From positions 1-32,253 of the forward strand of contig NZ_JADEXD010000069.1 of NCBI RefSeq assembly GCF_015207285.1: a stretch of DNA of 32,253 nucleotides. The letters are read 5' to 3'. Shown piece by piece: positions 24,120-32,182 of this stretch. Source of the DNA: Tychonema sp. LEGE 07203. Its GTDB lineage: Bacteria; Cyanobacteriota; Cyanobacteriia; Cyanobacteriales; Microcoleaceae. The translations under genes and the position numbers were made by a program. The stretch's first letter is position 1. Every line of letters starts with the position of its first letter. Below the pieces are notes generated by a model, which made no database searches, was not told the DNA's origin, and was given only the letters and a program-made list of their open reading frames with translations.

Positions 24120-25001
24120 TTAGCGCCGCAGTTGTTTCAACTGCTGCAAAATCTTGCTTTTACGACTCGCCATTTCCGGGCGAGTCAAAATTCCCTGAGA
24201 CGGACTAAAGAGTAATGCTACTACAAATAACCCAGTCACAACTAACACGATGGCTGCACCAGAAGGCACATTTAAGTAATAACTAATATACATCCCAGAC
24301 ACACTGCCGATCGCACCCACAATTGCCCCCAGTCCCATCATCTGGTGCAATTCTTTAACTAATAAATAGGCAGTGATACTTGGCCCAATCAGCAGCGAAA
24401 CGACTAACACTACGCCTACTGCTTGCATACTGGCAATAATAGTCAGGGTGATTGCTGAAATTAACCCGACGTGAATTAAATTAACTGGCAATCCTATTGC
24501 TTGTGCGCCGAGGGGGTTAAAGGTGTAAAATAGCAGTTCTTTATAAAATATTTTGACAAAAATTAGGACAAATATCGAAATTCCTAAAGTCCGCCACACA
24601 TCATCAACTGTAACTCCTAAGATATCTCCAAATAAGAAATGATGTAAATCAAGTTTGCTTTTTAGTAGCGTAATTAGCATGATTCCTAATGCTAAAAAGC
24701 CGGAGAAAACTAGCGCCATTGCGACATCGACTTTGACGCGGGACTGTGATTGAATCCAAGCAATAATTAAGGTGCTGAATGTGCCTGAAATAAAGGCTCC
24801 TATAAAAATATCAATGCCTAAATAAAAGGCGATCGCCAATCCCGGCAATACTGCATGAGCAATCACATCTCCTAACAATCCCATGCGTTGGACAATCAAA
24901 TAAGAGCCAACTACGGAACAGAGAATACCGAGCATGACGGCGATCGCGATCGCATTCCGCATGAACTCAAATTCTAGCGGTTCCATGAGTAAATTTAACA
25001 T
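24120..25001 (-). CDS. znuB: ZnuB-type metal ABC transporter permease
   Basis: A 293-residue ABC-3 family permease with about eight membrane helices. Typical segments are GLLGDVIAHAVLPGLAIAFY (coupling region), VDVAMALVFSGFLALGIMLI and a C-terminal GAAIVLVVTGLFVVALLF. It forms the inner-membrane channel for zinc, energised by ZnuC. Its ATG overlaps the znuC stop by one base (TAATG), so translation is coupled. The last residues are basic and probably cytoplasmic. The order znuA, divergent znuC-znuB with a shared Zur box supports zinc rather than manganese as substrate. Confidence 0.93.
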   Translation of the reverse strand: MLNLLMEPLEFEFMRNAIAIAVMLGILCSVVGSYLIVQRMGLLGDVIAHAVLPGLAIAFYLGIDIFIGAFISGTFSTLIIAWIQSQSRVKVDVAMALVFSGFLALGIMLITLLKSKLDLHHFLFGDILGVTVDDVWRTLGISIFVLIFVKIFYKELLFYTFNPLGAQAIGLPVNLIHVGLISAITLTIIASMQAVGVVLVVSLLIGPSITAYLLVKELHQMMGLGAIVGAIGSVSGMYISYYLNVPSGAAIVLVVTGLFVVALLFSPSQGILTRPEMASRKSKILQQLKQLRR

Positions 25002-25729
25002 TAGTCAATCTCCCGTTGCACCAATATTACACAATCGCCATAGGCCCGCTGAATATTATCAGCGGTAATCACTTCTGACCGAGCGCCCTCAGCAATTAGT
25101 TGTTTATTGATTAATAAAAATCGGTCGTACTTCCTTGAAGCTTCTCCCAATTCGTGACCAATTACCAGCAAAATTTTACCCTCAGCTTTCAGTTCGTCAA
25201 AAACTTCAAATAGTACGGCTTCTGTCTTTTTGTCCACTCCCGAAAACGGCTCGTCAAAGAAAAACAACTCGGCTTCTTGCGCTAATGATTGAGCTAAAAA
25301 TACTCGCTGTTGTTGTCCCCCTGACAACTCTCCAATTTGGCGATTTCTTAACTCCCAAATTCCAACTCTTTCTAAGGCGGCTTTGACAATTTCTCTGGAT
25401 TGACGTGAAGGATCTCGCCACCAACCCGTATGGCGAGTCCGGGCCATCATTACTACATTTTGAACAGAAATCGGATAGTCCCAGTCAATCTGCGATCGCT
25501 GGGGTACATAAGCCACCTCTCCTAGCTGCTTAGAAAGTGCCCGATCGCGATACCTCACAACCCCATTTTCTGTCGGAATTAACCCTAGAATCGCCTTCAC
25601 CATCGTACTTTTCCCCGCGCCGTTAGGCCCTATTACCCCCACGATTTGCCCGGGTTCCAAGCTGAAGCTGACATCCTCAACAGCGGTAACGCCTCGGTAG
25701 TTGACAGCGAGATGCCGAACCTCTAACAT
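25001..25729 (-). CDS. znuC: ZnuC-type metal ABC transporter ATPase
   Basis: A 242-residue ABC ATPase. Walker A is GPNGAGKSTMVK (about 34-45), the Q-loop follows at YVPQRSQIDWDYPISV (the variant typical of metal importers), signature is LSGGQQQRVFLAQ and Walker B is LFFFDEPFSGVD. It drives the permease encoded next to it. On this strand a TATAAT (25757-25762) lies immediately before the Zur box, giving a leader near 20 bases before the ATG at 25729. Confidence 0.93.
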   Translation of the reverse strand: MLEVRHLAVNYRGVTAVEDVSFSLEPGQIVGVIGPNGAGKSTMVKAILGLIPTENGVVRYRDRALSKQLGEVAYVPQRSQIDWDYPISVQNVVMMARTRHTGWWRDPSRQSREIVKAALERVGIWELRNRQIGELSGGQQQRVFLAQSLAQEAELFFFDEPFSGVDKKTEAVLFEVFDELKAEGKILLVIGHELGEASRKYDRFLLINKQLIAEGARSEVITADNIQRAYGDCVILVQREID

Positions 25730-25737
25730 AGTAAATC

Positions 25738-25777
25738 TTGAATGATAACGATTATCATTATACTAACACAAAGGAGA
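25738..25777. promoter_or_regulatory. Divergent znuA/znuC promoter with Zur box
   Basis: TGATAACGATTATCA (25743-25757) has both half-sites perfect. Forward: TTGAAT (25738-25743), a 15-base spacer containing most of the box, TATACT (25759-25764), and ribosome-binding site AAGGAGA (25771-25777) for znuA. Reverse: TATAAT (25757-25762) for znuC. The layout is the same as the precursor/monooxygenase promoter at 10041. Confidence 0.9.
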
Positions 25778-25785
25778 AACAGACA

Positions 25786-26754
25786 ATGTTACAAAAATTC
25801 AACCTCAAAAGCCTTGCTGTGTTTGGCTTGATGATGGCTGCTGGATCGAGTAGCGCGGGGTCAACTTTTTCACCGACCAATAAAAATCAGATTGTAGCCC
25901 AAAGTCGTCCGCAAGTCGTAGCAACGTCTACAGTTATTTGCGGCTTAACGAAGGAAATAGCTGGCAATACTATTGACCTCAAATGCTTGGTAGATGCAGG
26001 CTCAGACCCCCACGTTTACCAGCCAAAACCAGACGATCGCAAAGCAATTGAGCAAGCAAAGTTGATTTTATACAGCGGCTATAATTTTGAACCAAGTTTA
26101 ATTCGATTAATTAAAGCAAGTTCCAATAAATCAGCGAAAATTGCTGTAGGTGAAGCAGCAGTACCCAAAGCACTAGAGATTGAAGAAGACGGCAAAAAAG
26201 TTTCAGATCCGCACATTTGGCACGATGCTAAAAATGGCATGGCTATGGCAAAAATTATTAACACTCAACTCGGTAAGGTTTTGCCAAACCAAGCATCTGC
26301 TTATAATGCAAAAACTAAACAAATCACCTCAAATCTGACAAAACTAGATACATGGATTAAATCAAAAGTTGCCACAATTCCGGCCAAACAGCGCAAGCTT
26401 GTTACTACTCACGATGCTTTTAATTACTATTCAAAAGCTTACGAAATTCCAGTAATAGGAGCTTTAGAAGGTCTTAGTACCGATGAAGCGCCAACACCAA
26501 CGCGGGTGGCTCAATTAGTTAGAGAAATTAAGGCTTCTGGAGTGCCGACAATTTTTGCTGAATCCACGATTAATCCTAAATTAATTGAGGCTGTGGCAAA
26601 GGAAGCTAAGGTGAAAGTTTCGCCGCGAGAATTATTTGCCGATGGTTTGGGAGAACCGGGAAGTGAGGCTGATAGTTATCAGAAAATGCTAGTTGCTAAT
26701 ACCCGGACAATTGTAGAAGGTTTGGGTGGTAAATATACTCTTTTTAAGCCTTGA
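25786..26754 (+). CDS. znuA: ZnuA-type periplasmic zinc-binding protein
   Basis: A 322-residue cluster A-I solute-binding protein with a signal peptide (about 1-24; an Ala/Ser-rich end rather than an obvious lipobox). The likely ligands are His76 in SDPHVYQP, His143 in SDPHIWHD, His209 in TTHDAF and Asp286 in LFADGL. The third ligand is His where manganese proteins of this family have Glu, which supports zinc. The His-rich loop common in ZnuA is absent; the segment before His143 is short and Glu/Lys-rich. The ATG at 25786 follows AAGGAGA; an upstream in-frame start would encode the operator. It delivers zinc to ZnuBC. Confidence 0.93.
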   Translation: MLQKFNLKSLAVFGLMMAAGSSSAGSTFSPTNKNQIVAQSRPQVVATSTVICGLTKEIAGNTIDLKCLVDAGSDPHVYQPKPDDRKAIEQAKLILYSGYNFEPSLIRLIKASSNKSAKIAVGEAAVPKALEIEEDGKKVSDPHIWHDAKNGMAMAKIINTQLGKVLPNQASAYNAKTKQITSNLTKLDTWIKSKVATIPAKQRKLVTTHDAFNYYSKAYEIPVIGALEGLSTDEAPTPTRVAQLVREIKASGVPTIFAESTINPKLIEAVAKEAKVKVSPRELFADGLGEPGSEADSYQKMLVANTRTIVEGLGGKYTLFKP

Positions 26755-26760
26755 TAAAGG

Positions 26761-26945
26761 ACGGGAGTACGGTTGGTGCGTCTGATGAGCTTACACCGGA
26801 GACTCCGCCGCCTGTCATGCTCGATCGCATTATCCGCACTGATGCTAACACTTGGTTTTGCGGGCGATCGGGCTTGGCGTTTGAGAATCAACAAGCCTAC
26901 TTTATTATCAATAAGTTCCTGCAGAACCTTGAATCTCAAGAAATT
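26761..26945 (+). pseudogene. Fragment of a degenerate metallophosphoesterase-like gene
   Basis: From ACGGGAGTACGGTTGG at 26761 the DNA is closely similar to 4910-5095 inside the pseudoenzyme gene, including GGTTTTGCGGGCGATCGGGC. It encodes STVGASDELTPETPPPVMLD and FCGRSGLAFE before similarity fades near 26945. The 5' half and the last 50 codons are missing. It starts 7 bases after the znuA stop. This is a duplicated piece, probably left by recombination among zinc-island loci. Confidence 0.85.
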
Positions 26946-27217
26946 CTTGGTCAAGTTCATAAACCTCTCCTACAGCAGGCGCAAAGATTTTGGGGCGCAG
27001 CCTCCCCAGCAGCAGTGCCGGCAAAAATTCCGAGGGCTGATATCGTTTCCGGTTGCATCGGAATAATAAAATCGAGTCAACAGTCAGTAGGGGCGGTGCC
27101 TGTGAGTGCGGGCCCTCTTGACAGTCAACAGTCATGTTTGAGTGCAACCGGAATTGATCTGACTCGCCAGCGCGAGCAACCAGGCTTCTTTGATGATTTT
27201 GCATAATTCCTGCAAAT
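26946..27217. repeat. Intergenic stretch with an inverted-repeat element
   Basis: No convincing gene is seen. GATATCGTTTCCGGTTGCA (27038-27056) and TGCAACCGGAATTGATC (27143-27159) are inverted ends of an element of about 120 bp that contains GTCAACAGTCA heptamers. The right end is an inverted copy of the sequence at 1654-1685, so both are members of one repeat family. Confidence 0.6.
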
Positions 27218-27240
27218 TAATTGATAAAATTTATCAATTA
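27218..27240. promoter_or_regulatory. Perfect palindrome with Zur-box half-sites before a Crp-family gene
   Basis: A 23-base perfect palindrome has at its centre TGATAAAATTTATCA (27222-27236). It keeps both half-sites and the spacing of the other Zur boxes but has AAT in the middle. It ends 40 bases before the ATG at 27281. It may be a Zur operator or a self-regulatory site of the downstream regulator. Confidence 0.6.
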
Positions 27241-27280
27241 GCGTAGACTCAATATTGTATTCAAAGTAGCGGTGAATCCG

Positions 27281-27847
27281 ATGACTCTTTCAACATACAC
27301 TCCAGGCTTGTACGCTAGTTTCAGACACCAGACTTTCAGCCCCCGCCAGTTAGTGCCAGTGCCGTCTAAAGGCTTGCTGCGAATAGAACGGGGAGCTGTC
27401 CGAACCGTGACTTGGGGTGACCGGGGGACAGCAATCACCCTGGGATATTGGGGAGTTGGAGACGCGGTGGGGCATTCGCTCTCAGGAGTCCAACCGTATC
27501 AAATCGAGTGCAAAACTCATGTAGAAATGAGCTACATTCCTGCCAATTTGTGCGATCGCTCCTTAGATGAAATTTTTGCCCACGTTCAGCAAACTCAAGA
27601 ATTTTTCTGTATGCTCCGCACCGAATCTCTGCGGGATCGACTGCTGCAACTATTGGTTTTGTTAGGTAAAAAATTTGGTCGCCAAGTCGCACAAGGACTG
27701 TTAATTGATTTGAGATTGACTCACCAGGAGATTTCCGAATCTCTGGGGATTACGCGGATCACGGTGACGCGGCTGATGTGTCGGTTGGAGGAAGAGGGAA
27801 TTATCGATCGCTCCCGCCCTCAATACATAGTCTTAACTTCCCGTTAA
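27281..27847 (+). CDS. Crp/Fnr-family transcriptional regulator
   Basis: A 188-residue regulator. The N-terminal two thirds is a short cyclic-nucleotide-binding-like beta-roll (RGAVRTVTWGDRGTAITLGY, GVGDAVGH), without the arginine-containing phosphate-binding cassette of cAMP receptors. A dimerisation helix is followed by the HTH_CRP domain (LTHQEISESLGITRITVTRL, about residues 144-163). The shape resembles NtcA-like and other cyanobacterial Crp proteins that sense small effectors or none. It could start at GTG 27272, three codons earlier. The perfect palindrome at 27218 stands in the operator position, making zinc-linked or autogenous control possible. Confidence 0.85.
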   Translation: MTLSTYTPGLYASFRHQTFSPRQLVPVPSKGLLRIERGAVRTVTWGDRGTAITLGYWGVGDAVGHSLSGVQPYQIECKTHVEMSYIPANLCDRSLDEIFAHVQQTQEFFCMLRTESLRDRLLQLLVLLGKKFGRQVAQGLLIDLRLTHQEISESLGITRITVTRLMCRLEEEGIIDRSRPQYIVLTSR

Positions 27848-28323
27848 CTTCGCCTTTTTGACATTTCTGAAAGCAATTATATTGATATGAAAATCAAGTT
27901 GTCCAGTTGACTCTTAGTGGACTTGCGCTATAACAAGAGGGTTTAAATCTCTTCTGTGACTAATAGCCCGAGTCGGTTTTAACCAACCCATTTTCTGGTT
28001 GTTTTAGTTTGTTTTAACCCAACGATCCCTCGCCGTTTGTTTGAAGCGAAGGCGGGCTAGTCGGCAAACGAAAAATGAAAAATGTAGGTAATGACAAGCT
28101 AAAAAAAAGGGATAAACCAGAATCGGCTCGAAGTTCCCCGACTATCAGGGAGAGTAGGCGGTATGCGAGGGAAATCCTCGATCGACAGTTTTAACAATCG
28201 CGTATTAATTCAAGTTTTCTTCTATTTATCTGTTTTTTCTGTATTTTATGCAGTTAATAACAAGAAATAAATTGAGTTCACAAAATCTGCGATAATTTTT
28301 GTAACAATGGGCGATGAATCAAT
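27848..28323. other. Long intergenic region with several stem-forming segments
   Basis: There is no open frame with coding character across about 475 bases. Several complementary pairs are visible: AACCA / TGGTT around 27980-28002, CGTTTG / CAAACG (about 28034 and 28065), GAGG-GAAA-TCCTC (about 28168-28180), and a CCCGAGTCGG motif. GC content is above that of neighbouring spacers. It could encode a structured RNA or be the remnant of an intron or mobile element; I do not recognise a family. Confidence 0.4.
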
Positions 28324-28554
28324 ATGGATGAAATGGAAGGATTGCGACAGCGAGAACTTTGCGATCGCTTAATGCTTGACTATCGAGAGATGGCTGCGAC
28401 AGCAAAGCAGCTAGGGCTGAGCACCCATGCGTACATTCAGCAAAAAACAGGATGGATTTTGTTTGAAGAACTTTACTATGCGCCGGGAACAATAGTTGTA
28501 ACGGAGGATTTGTGCTGCATTCCGTTAATCTTGTATTCTAAATCAAAACGATGA
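28324..28554 (+). CDS. Hypothetical small protein
   Basis: A 76-residue open frame starting MDEMEGLRQRELCDRLMLDY. The first 45 residues are predicted mainly helical and charged (REMAATAKQLGLSTHAYIQQ resembles a helix-turn-helix or small-domain fragment). The last 25 are hydrophobic with CC and end in a basic tail. HIP1-rich codon use resembles its neighbours. No family is recognised. The 296 bases after it contain no convincing gene. Confidence 0.45.
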   Translation: MDEMEGLRQRELCDRLMLDYREMAATAKQLGLSTHAYIQQKTGWILFEELYYAPGTIVVTEDLCCIPLILYSKSKR

Positions 28555-28850
28555 AGGGAATTATTTATAACCTTTTTCAAAAAGGTGAGGAGTCAGTCGA
28601 TTTTAGATTGGAGGGCTTGAGGGATTTAGGGATCGATACTTCATCGAGAGTGATAATTGCTATATGTTCTGTTTGGATTAATGATGGTTTTCCTGATACA
28701 TTACAAGCTACCTGCGTACTGGAATAATCACAGCCGTAGATGCTTGAGAAGCTATATTGCCGATCGCGCAACTGCGATTTTACACGAATCTGTCAGAGTT
28801 TGGTTGATTGCTTTGGAAATGGTAATTTTATTAAAGTTGGAGTCTCAAGC

Positions 28851-29495
28851 ATGAAAAACCGTTGGATTAAATGGCTTCAGTTTAGCCTGACTGCTTTACT
28901 GGTTGTCGGTGCGATCGTCCTAATCAACCACTACGGGATCGAGCAAATTAGAGCTAACATCAGTCAGTTTGGAATTTGGGCCCCCTTGGTGGTGATGTTG
29001 CTGCGAATGGTAAGCATTGTGATTCCTGCCCTACCGGGTACTGGTTATTCGCTGCTAGCAGGTGCATTGTTTGGGTTTGCCCAGGGTTTAATCGCGATCG
29101 CCATTGCTGATGCGATCGCCTGTACCATTAATTTCTACATTGCCAAACGCTACGGACGCCACCTCGTGCAAAAAATTGTCGGGGAAAAATTCATGGATAA
29201 AGTAGATTCTATTAATCAGAATTACCTACAAAGTAATATCTTTTTAGTGACGGCTTTACTGATGACTGGGCTGTTTGACTTTGTTTGCTACGGTGTCGGA
29301 TTAACTCAAATGAAATGGCGGAGATTTATCACCACTCTGACGCTGAGTATTGTTGTAGCAAAACCTCCATTAGTGGCCCTGGGAGCAGGCGTTCTCGAAG
29401 GCGGTAAGTTGTTGCTAGGATTTGCATTGTTAGGAATGTTTTTACTAGCATTGGTGACAGGTTGGTTGAATCGCAAACACAGTTTACCGTCTTGA
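28851..29495 (+). CDS. TVP38/TMEM64-family (VTT-domain) membrane protein
   Basis: A 214-residue integral membrane protein with about five to six helices. It contains the VTT core: PALPGTGYSLLAGALFGFAQ (about 60-80), followed by IADAIACTINFYIAKRYGRH. These proteins are inner-membrane relatives of DedA; some eukaryotic members are lipid scramblases, and bacterial roles are mostly undefined. The ATG at 28851 is preferred since the upstream in-frame extension is not membrane-like. It stands alone, with a strong hairpin after it. Confidence 0.85.
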   Translation: MKNRWIKWLQFSLTALLVVGAIVLINHYGIEQIRANISQFGIWAPLVVMLLRMVSIVIPALPGTGYSLLAGALFGFAQGLIAIAIADAIACTINFYIAKRYGRHLVQKIVGEKFMDKVDSINQNYLQSNIFLVTALLMTGLFDFVCYGVGLTQMKWRRFITTLTLSIVVAKPPLVALGAGVLEGGKLLLGFALLGMFLLALVTGWLNRKHSLPS

Positions 29496-29521
29496 TTTGT
29501 AGGATTTTACCGGCGACATTG

Positions 29522-29538
29522 CACGATTTAAGATCGTG
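29522..29538. repeat. Small hairpin CACGAT/ATCGTG
   Basis: A six-base stem with a five-base loop lies 27 bases after the TVP38-like gene, just before a much larger hairpin. It has no T run. Confidence 0.5.
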
Positions 29539-29566
29539 TCCGCTGGATTACGATCGCAAGAAAGGA

Positions 29567-29625
29567 TCGCGCGTGCGGAATGCGAGTCCGCAATCCAAGA
29601 GCAGACTCGCATTCCGCACGCGCGA
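29567..29625. repeat. Perfect 21-bp inverted repeat (strong hairpin)
   Basis: Positions 29567-29587 and 29605-29625 are exact reverse complements, separated by 17 bases. The arms are GC-rich (core GCGTGCGGAATGCGAG). A partial T run (TTTTATTTT) follows at 29634. It may terminate the TVP38-like gene or belong to a dispersed palindromic repeat. Confidence 0.85.
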
Positions 29626-29665
29626 CGAACCAATTTTATTTTGATCGATTCAAGAGCGGACAGGA

Positions 29666-29711
29666 TTTAAGAAATTTTTCAACCGCAGATGCACGCAGAT
29701 AGACGCAGATA
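29666..29711. repeat. CGCAGAT-type short repeats
   Basis: Four near copies of CGCAGAT with variable spacers (CCGCAGATGCACGCAGATAG and on). This is a common dispersed intergenic sequence; no gene is seen here. Confidence 0.6.
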
Positions 29712-29825
29712 TTTTGGCATTGCTGAATTAGGGTATGAGACGAGTAAAAATACGGGAGGGGAGTCAAAAATGATTTCCGGGATTTTAATGGGAATTGGAA
29801 CATCTCCAAATTTCAGATAATGAAT

Positions 29826-30310
29826 TAGTAATTTAATTGAATACCTAGCATTTTTTCACACTTAGAATAACAAAGAGTTTTTCTGTTTAACCGAGCCAAG
29901 TAATGTCTGAGTCTTGTATTTTCACCTTCAATTGTTGTCCTATAGGTTTTGCGGTGATATCTGGTCTCCATCCGCCATAAAAGTTGGGTAAACTTTCAGA
30001 CCATCTGTTACATAAAAGTAGCATTCCCATTTACTAACTTCCGCCCGTAGCGGTTCAAAAGTTTTGGCGCTACGGTCGCCTAAAACCCATCCTAAAATAC
30101 CTAACTTAAAATTGTCTACCGCTGTCTGCAGCCAGGTTGTGTTTTTTTTTGAACCACAAATGTTTGTAATTCATCTAATTTTCCCACTTCGGGATTTGTT
30201 TCTGGTTCGGAAAAATATGGTAACAGTTCCCCGGCTTCTTTTACCCAATTAATGATTGTAGTATGATGTACATCTTTGACTCTTTTAATTGCTCGAAAAC
30301 CTAGGTCAAG
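29826..30310 (-). pseudogene. Frameshifted IS1-family transposase
   Basis: On the reverse strand three frames give successive transposase pieces: GFRAIKRVKDVHHTTIINWV, then LAADSGRQF-like / FKLGILGWVLGDRSAKTFEP and ECYFYVTDGLKVYPTFMADG, then TRLRHYLARLNRKTLCYSKC ending KMLGIQLNY. The order and motifs (the catalytic-core VTDGLKVYP and the C-terminal RHYLARLNRKT) identify an IS1-family DDE transposase. At least two frameshifts and the loss of the N-terminal zinc finger make it inactive. A run of nine or ten A/T at about 30142-30150 marks one frameshift; some IS1 elements use programmed frameshifting, but here several breaks exist. Confidence 0.8.
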
Positions 30311-30883
30311 AACAGAGATTTTTATATTTTACAACTTATTTTAGATATCCTTTTTGAGGCTTTTAATCATCTATAAATATTTTTTTAAGTTAGACATAAA
30401 TATAATTTTACTTGGCTTTTTTGCAAAAATTTTTATTGATATGAGTTGAATTACATTCAAGGCATTGCATAAGATTGCTTTTAAATGTGTGTTATTTTTG
30501 CTTTAGGAGTAAAAGTTTATCATACCATAGTTCAGCAACGCCAGTTTTTGTATGTCTGGCAGTTAGTTCGATCGCGCTTTGCAACTACTATTAGTTCTAA
30601 CTTGCAACAAATCCCCCTGCGATCGATCGCTCCTACAACCCGAAAGTACGCGCGTGCGTTGGCGAAGCCTGTGCGATAGCACTTAGCTATCCCGAGCGGG
30701 AATCGCCCAAACCCCGACTCGCGAGTCAGAAGATGCGATCGTCCGCTGGAATGCTCTGACATTAGATACACTTCGTGAAAAACAACATCAATTATCAAAA
30801 AAAATAAAAGCTGAAAGGATATAATTTTTGACATTCCCAACCTAAAAAATTGAGAGCCAATCAAATCTTCGCAGTCTGTTTTT
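30311..30883. other. Intergenic region with no supported gene
   Basis: An AT-rich part (30311-30480) is followed by a HIP1-rich part (30560-30740) carrying the GCGTTGGCGAAGCC-type repeat with a GCGATAGCACTTAGCTATCCCG stem. Short open frames here on both strands have no recognisable domain. The phase of the text suggests a decayed coding region in 30485-30680, but I cannot name it. Confidence 0.4.
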
Positions 30884-32182
30884 ATGACACCAGATATCTC
30901 CGAAGCCCAGCAGCAAAGAAATCACCGCATAATTGTCTTGGCGCTGATTTGTCTGACGCTGCTGGGACTAGCATTCCGGCTCTATTTGGCGTGGCGCACC
31001 AACCAAACTCTCCCCGATACCCCCGCCCGTCTCAGAGGCGATGAACCGGGCTATGAGCGTTTGGCATACGAGTTGCTGAAGGGTCATTTTTTTGAGCGAC
31101 CGAACCGGACACCTGTTTATCCCTTTTTTGTGGCTGGATGCTATGCAATTTTTGGTCGTTCTCCCGCATCTGTAGTCTACGTACAAGCTTTTTTGGGGGC
31201 GATAACTATACCGCTAACTTTTATTCTGGCACGGCGTTTTACAGGCGCTCAAAGTTCCTTAGTCGCGGCTGGATTAATAGCGCTGCATCCTTCCCTGATT
31301 CTTCATGTCAGGCTGCTGCAAACGGAGATTTTATACACGCCTTTAATGCTTTTAACAGTGCTGGGCTTGCTGCGGGCATTGGAACAGCCGCAGTGGCAAA
31401 ATTTTTCATTAGCAGGTGCGCTGTTAGCAATTACAAATCTTTGCCGACCGACAGCGATGTTGTTTCCATTAATTGTGCCACTATTGATGCCGCCTCAATG
31501 GTCTTTAAAGCGCAAGATTGCTTGTTTTGTTGCTTATTTGGGCGCAATTATTATCATTACTACACCTTGGACTTACCACAATTATCGAACTCACAAGACT
31601 TTTTTGATTTACAGCGTTTCTACGGCGCTGCTGTGGCAAGGAAGTCCAGAGTTTTATCATTTGGCCTACGAACAACTGCCAAAACGCCATATCGTTCAGA
31701 TCTGGGAGGAAGAACTCAATCCGGCTCGGAATGGGGGACACAATGCTTTTACAATTGAGGGCGATCGCTATTTTACCAAACGGGCGATCGCTTCAATCCT
31801 CCGCGAGCCCGCTGTCTATCTCTGGTATTGTTTGCAAAAGGCAGTTTTTTTCTGGTTTGGAAACCCTATCAGTGACTGGTCCGATCGCGCTATGTTTAAT
31901 GTGCAGGCAATGCGGACATTCTTTTCGCCGCAGCGGATTGTCTGCATTTTATGGTCGCGAATTTTGCCTGTATTTGCTGCTTTGGGGATGATAGTTTTGC
32001 GGCATCGCTGGCGGGAGTTTCTGCCCTTTATGGCAGTCTGTGGCTATTTTACTTTGATCCATGCCCTCACTTTTACAGAAGTTCGCCACAGCGAGCCGCT
32101 GCACCCTATTTTGGCGGTGGTAATTGCTACGGCGGCTGGGGAACTTCAGCGTCGGTTGAAGTCATCAGTCATTAGTTATTAG
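30884..32182 (+). CDS. GT39/ArnT-like membrane glycosyltransferase
   Basis: A 432-residue integral membrane protein with about ten helices, of the dolichyl-phosphate-mannose mannosyltransferase (PMT_2) / ArnT class. After the first helix (17-38) comes the periplasmic loop with the conserved acidic residue in RLRGDEPGYERLAYELLKGH, then RPNRTPVYPFFVAGCYAIFG. These are typical of GT-C enzymes that use lipid-linked sugars. The central helices include LRALEQPQWQNFSLAGALLA and a second periplasmic region with HNAFTIEGDRYF. The acceptor is unknown: lipid, polysaccharide or protein. No operon partner is in view. Confidence 0.85.
   Translation: MTPDISEAQQQRNHRIIVLALICLTLLGLAFRLYLAWRTNQTLPDTPARLRGDEPGYERLAYELLKGHFFERPNRTPVYPFFVAGCYAIFGRSPASVVYVQAFLGAITIPLTFILARRFTGAQSSLVAAGLIALHPSLILHVRLLQTEILYTPLMLLTVLGLLRALEQPQWQNFSLAGALLAITNLCRPTAMLFPLIVPLLMPPQWSLKRKIACFVAYLGAIIIITTPWTYHNYRTHKTFLIYSVSTALLWQGSPEFYHLAYEQLPKRHIVQIWEEELNPARNGGHNAFTIEGDRYFTKRAIASILREPAVYLWYCLQKAVFFWFGNPISDWSDRAMFNVQAMRTFFSPQRIVCILWSRILPVFAALGMIVLRHRWREFLPFMAVCGYFTLIHALTFTEVRHSEPLHPILAVVIATAAGELQRRLKSSVISY

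Noticed and set aside
27920-27975. tRNA-like T-arm (GAGGGTTTAAATCTCTTC)
   Set aside because: No matching acceptor stem, D-arm or anticodon arm could be placed around it.
28140-28200. Possible group II intron domain V (GGTATGCGAGGGAAATCCTCG)
   Set aside because: The upper hairpin is suggestive, but the lower stem does not pair and no intron-encoded protein is nearby.
29716-30474. Terminal repeats GGCATTGC of a complete IS1-like element
   Set aside because: The two GGCATTGC sites are in direct, not inverted, orientation and match over only eight bases, so element ends cannot be set.
31138-31758. A 206-codon open frame inside the glycosyltransferase gene
   Set aside because: It is a second-frame shadow; the main frame has membrane helices and GT39-type motifs over the full length.
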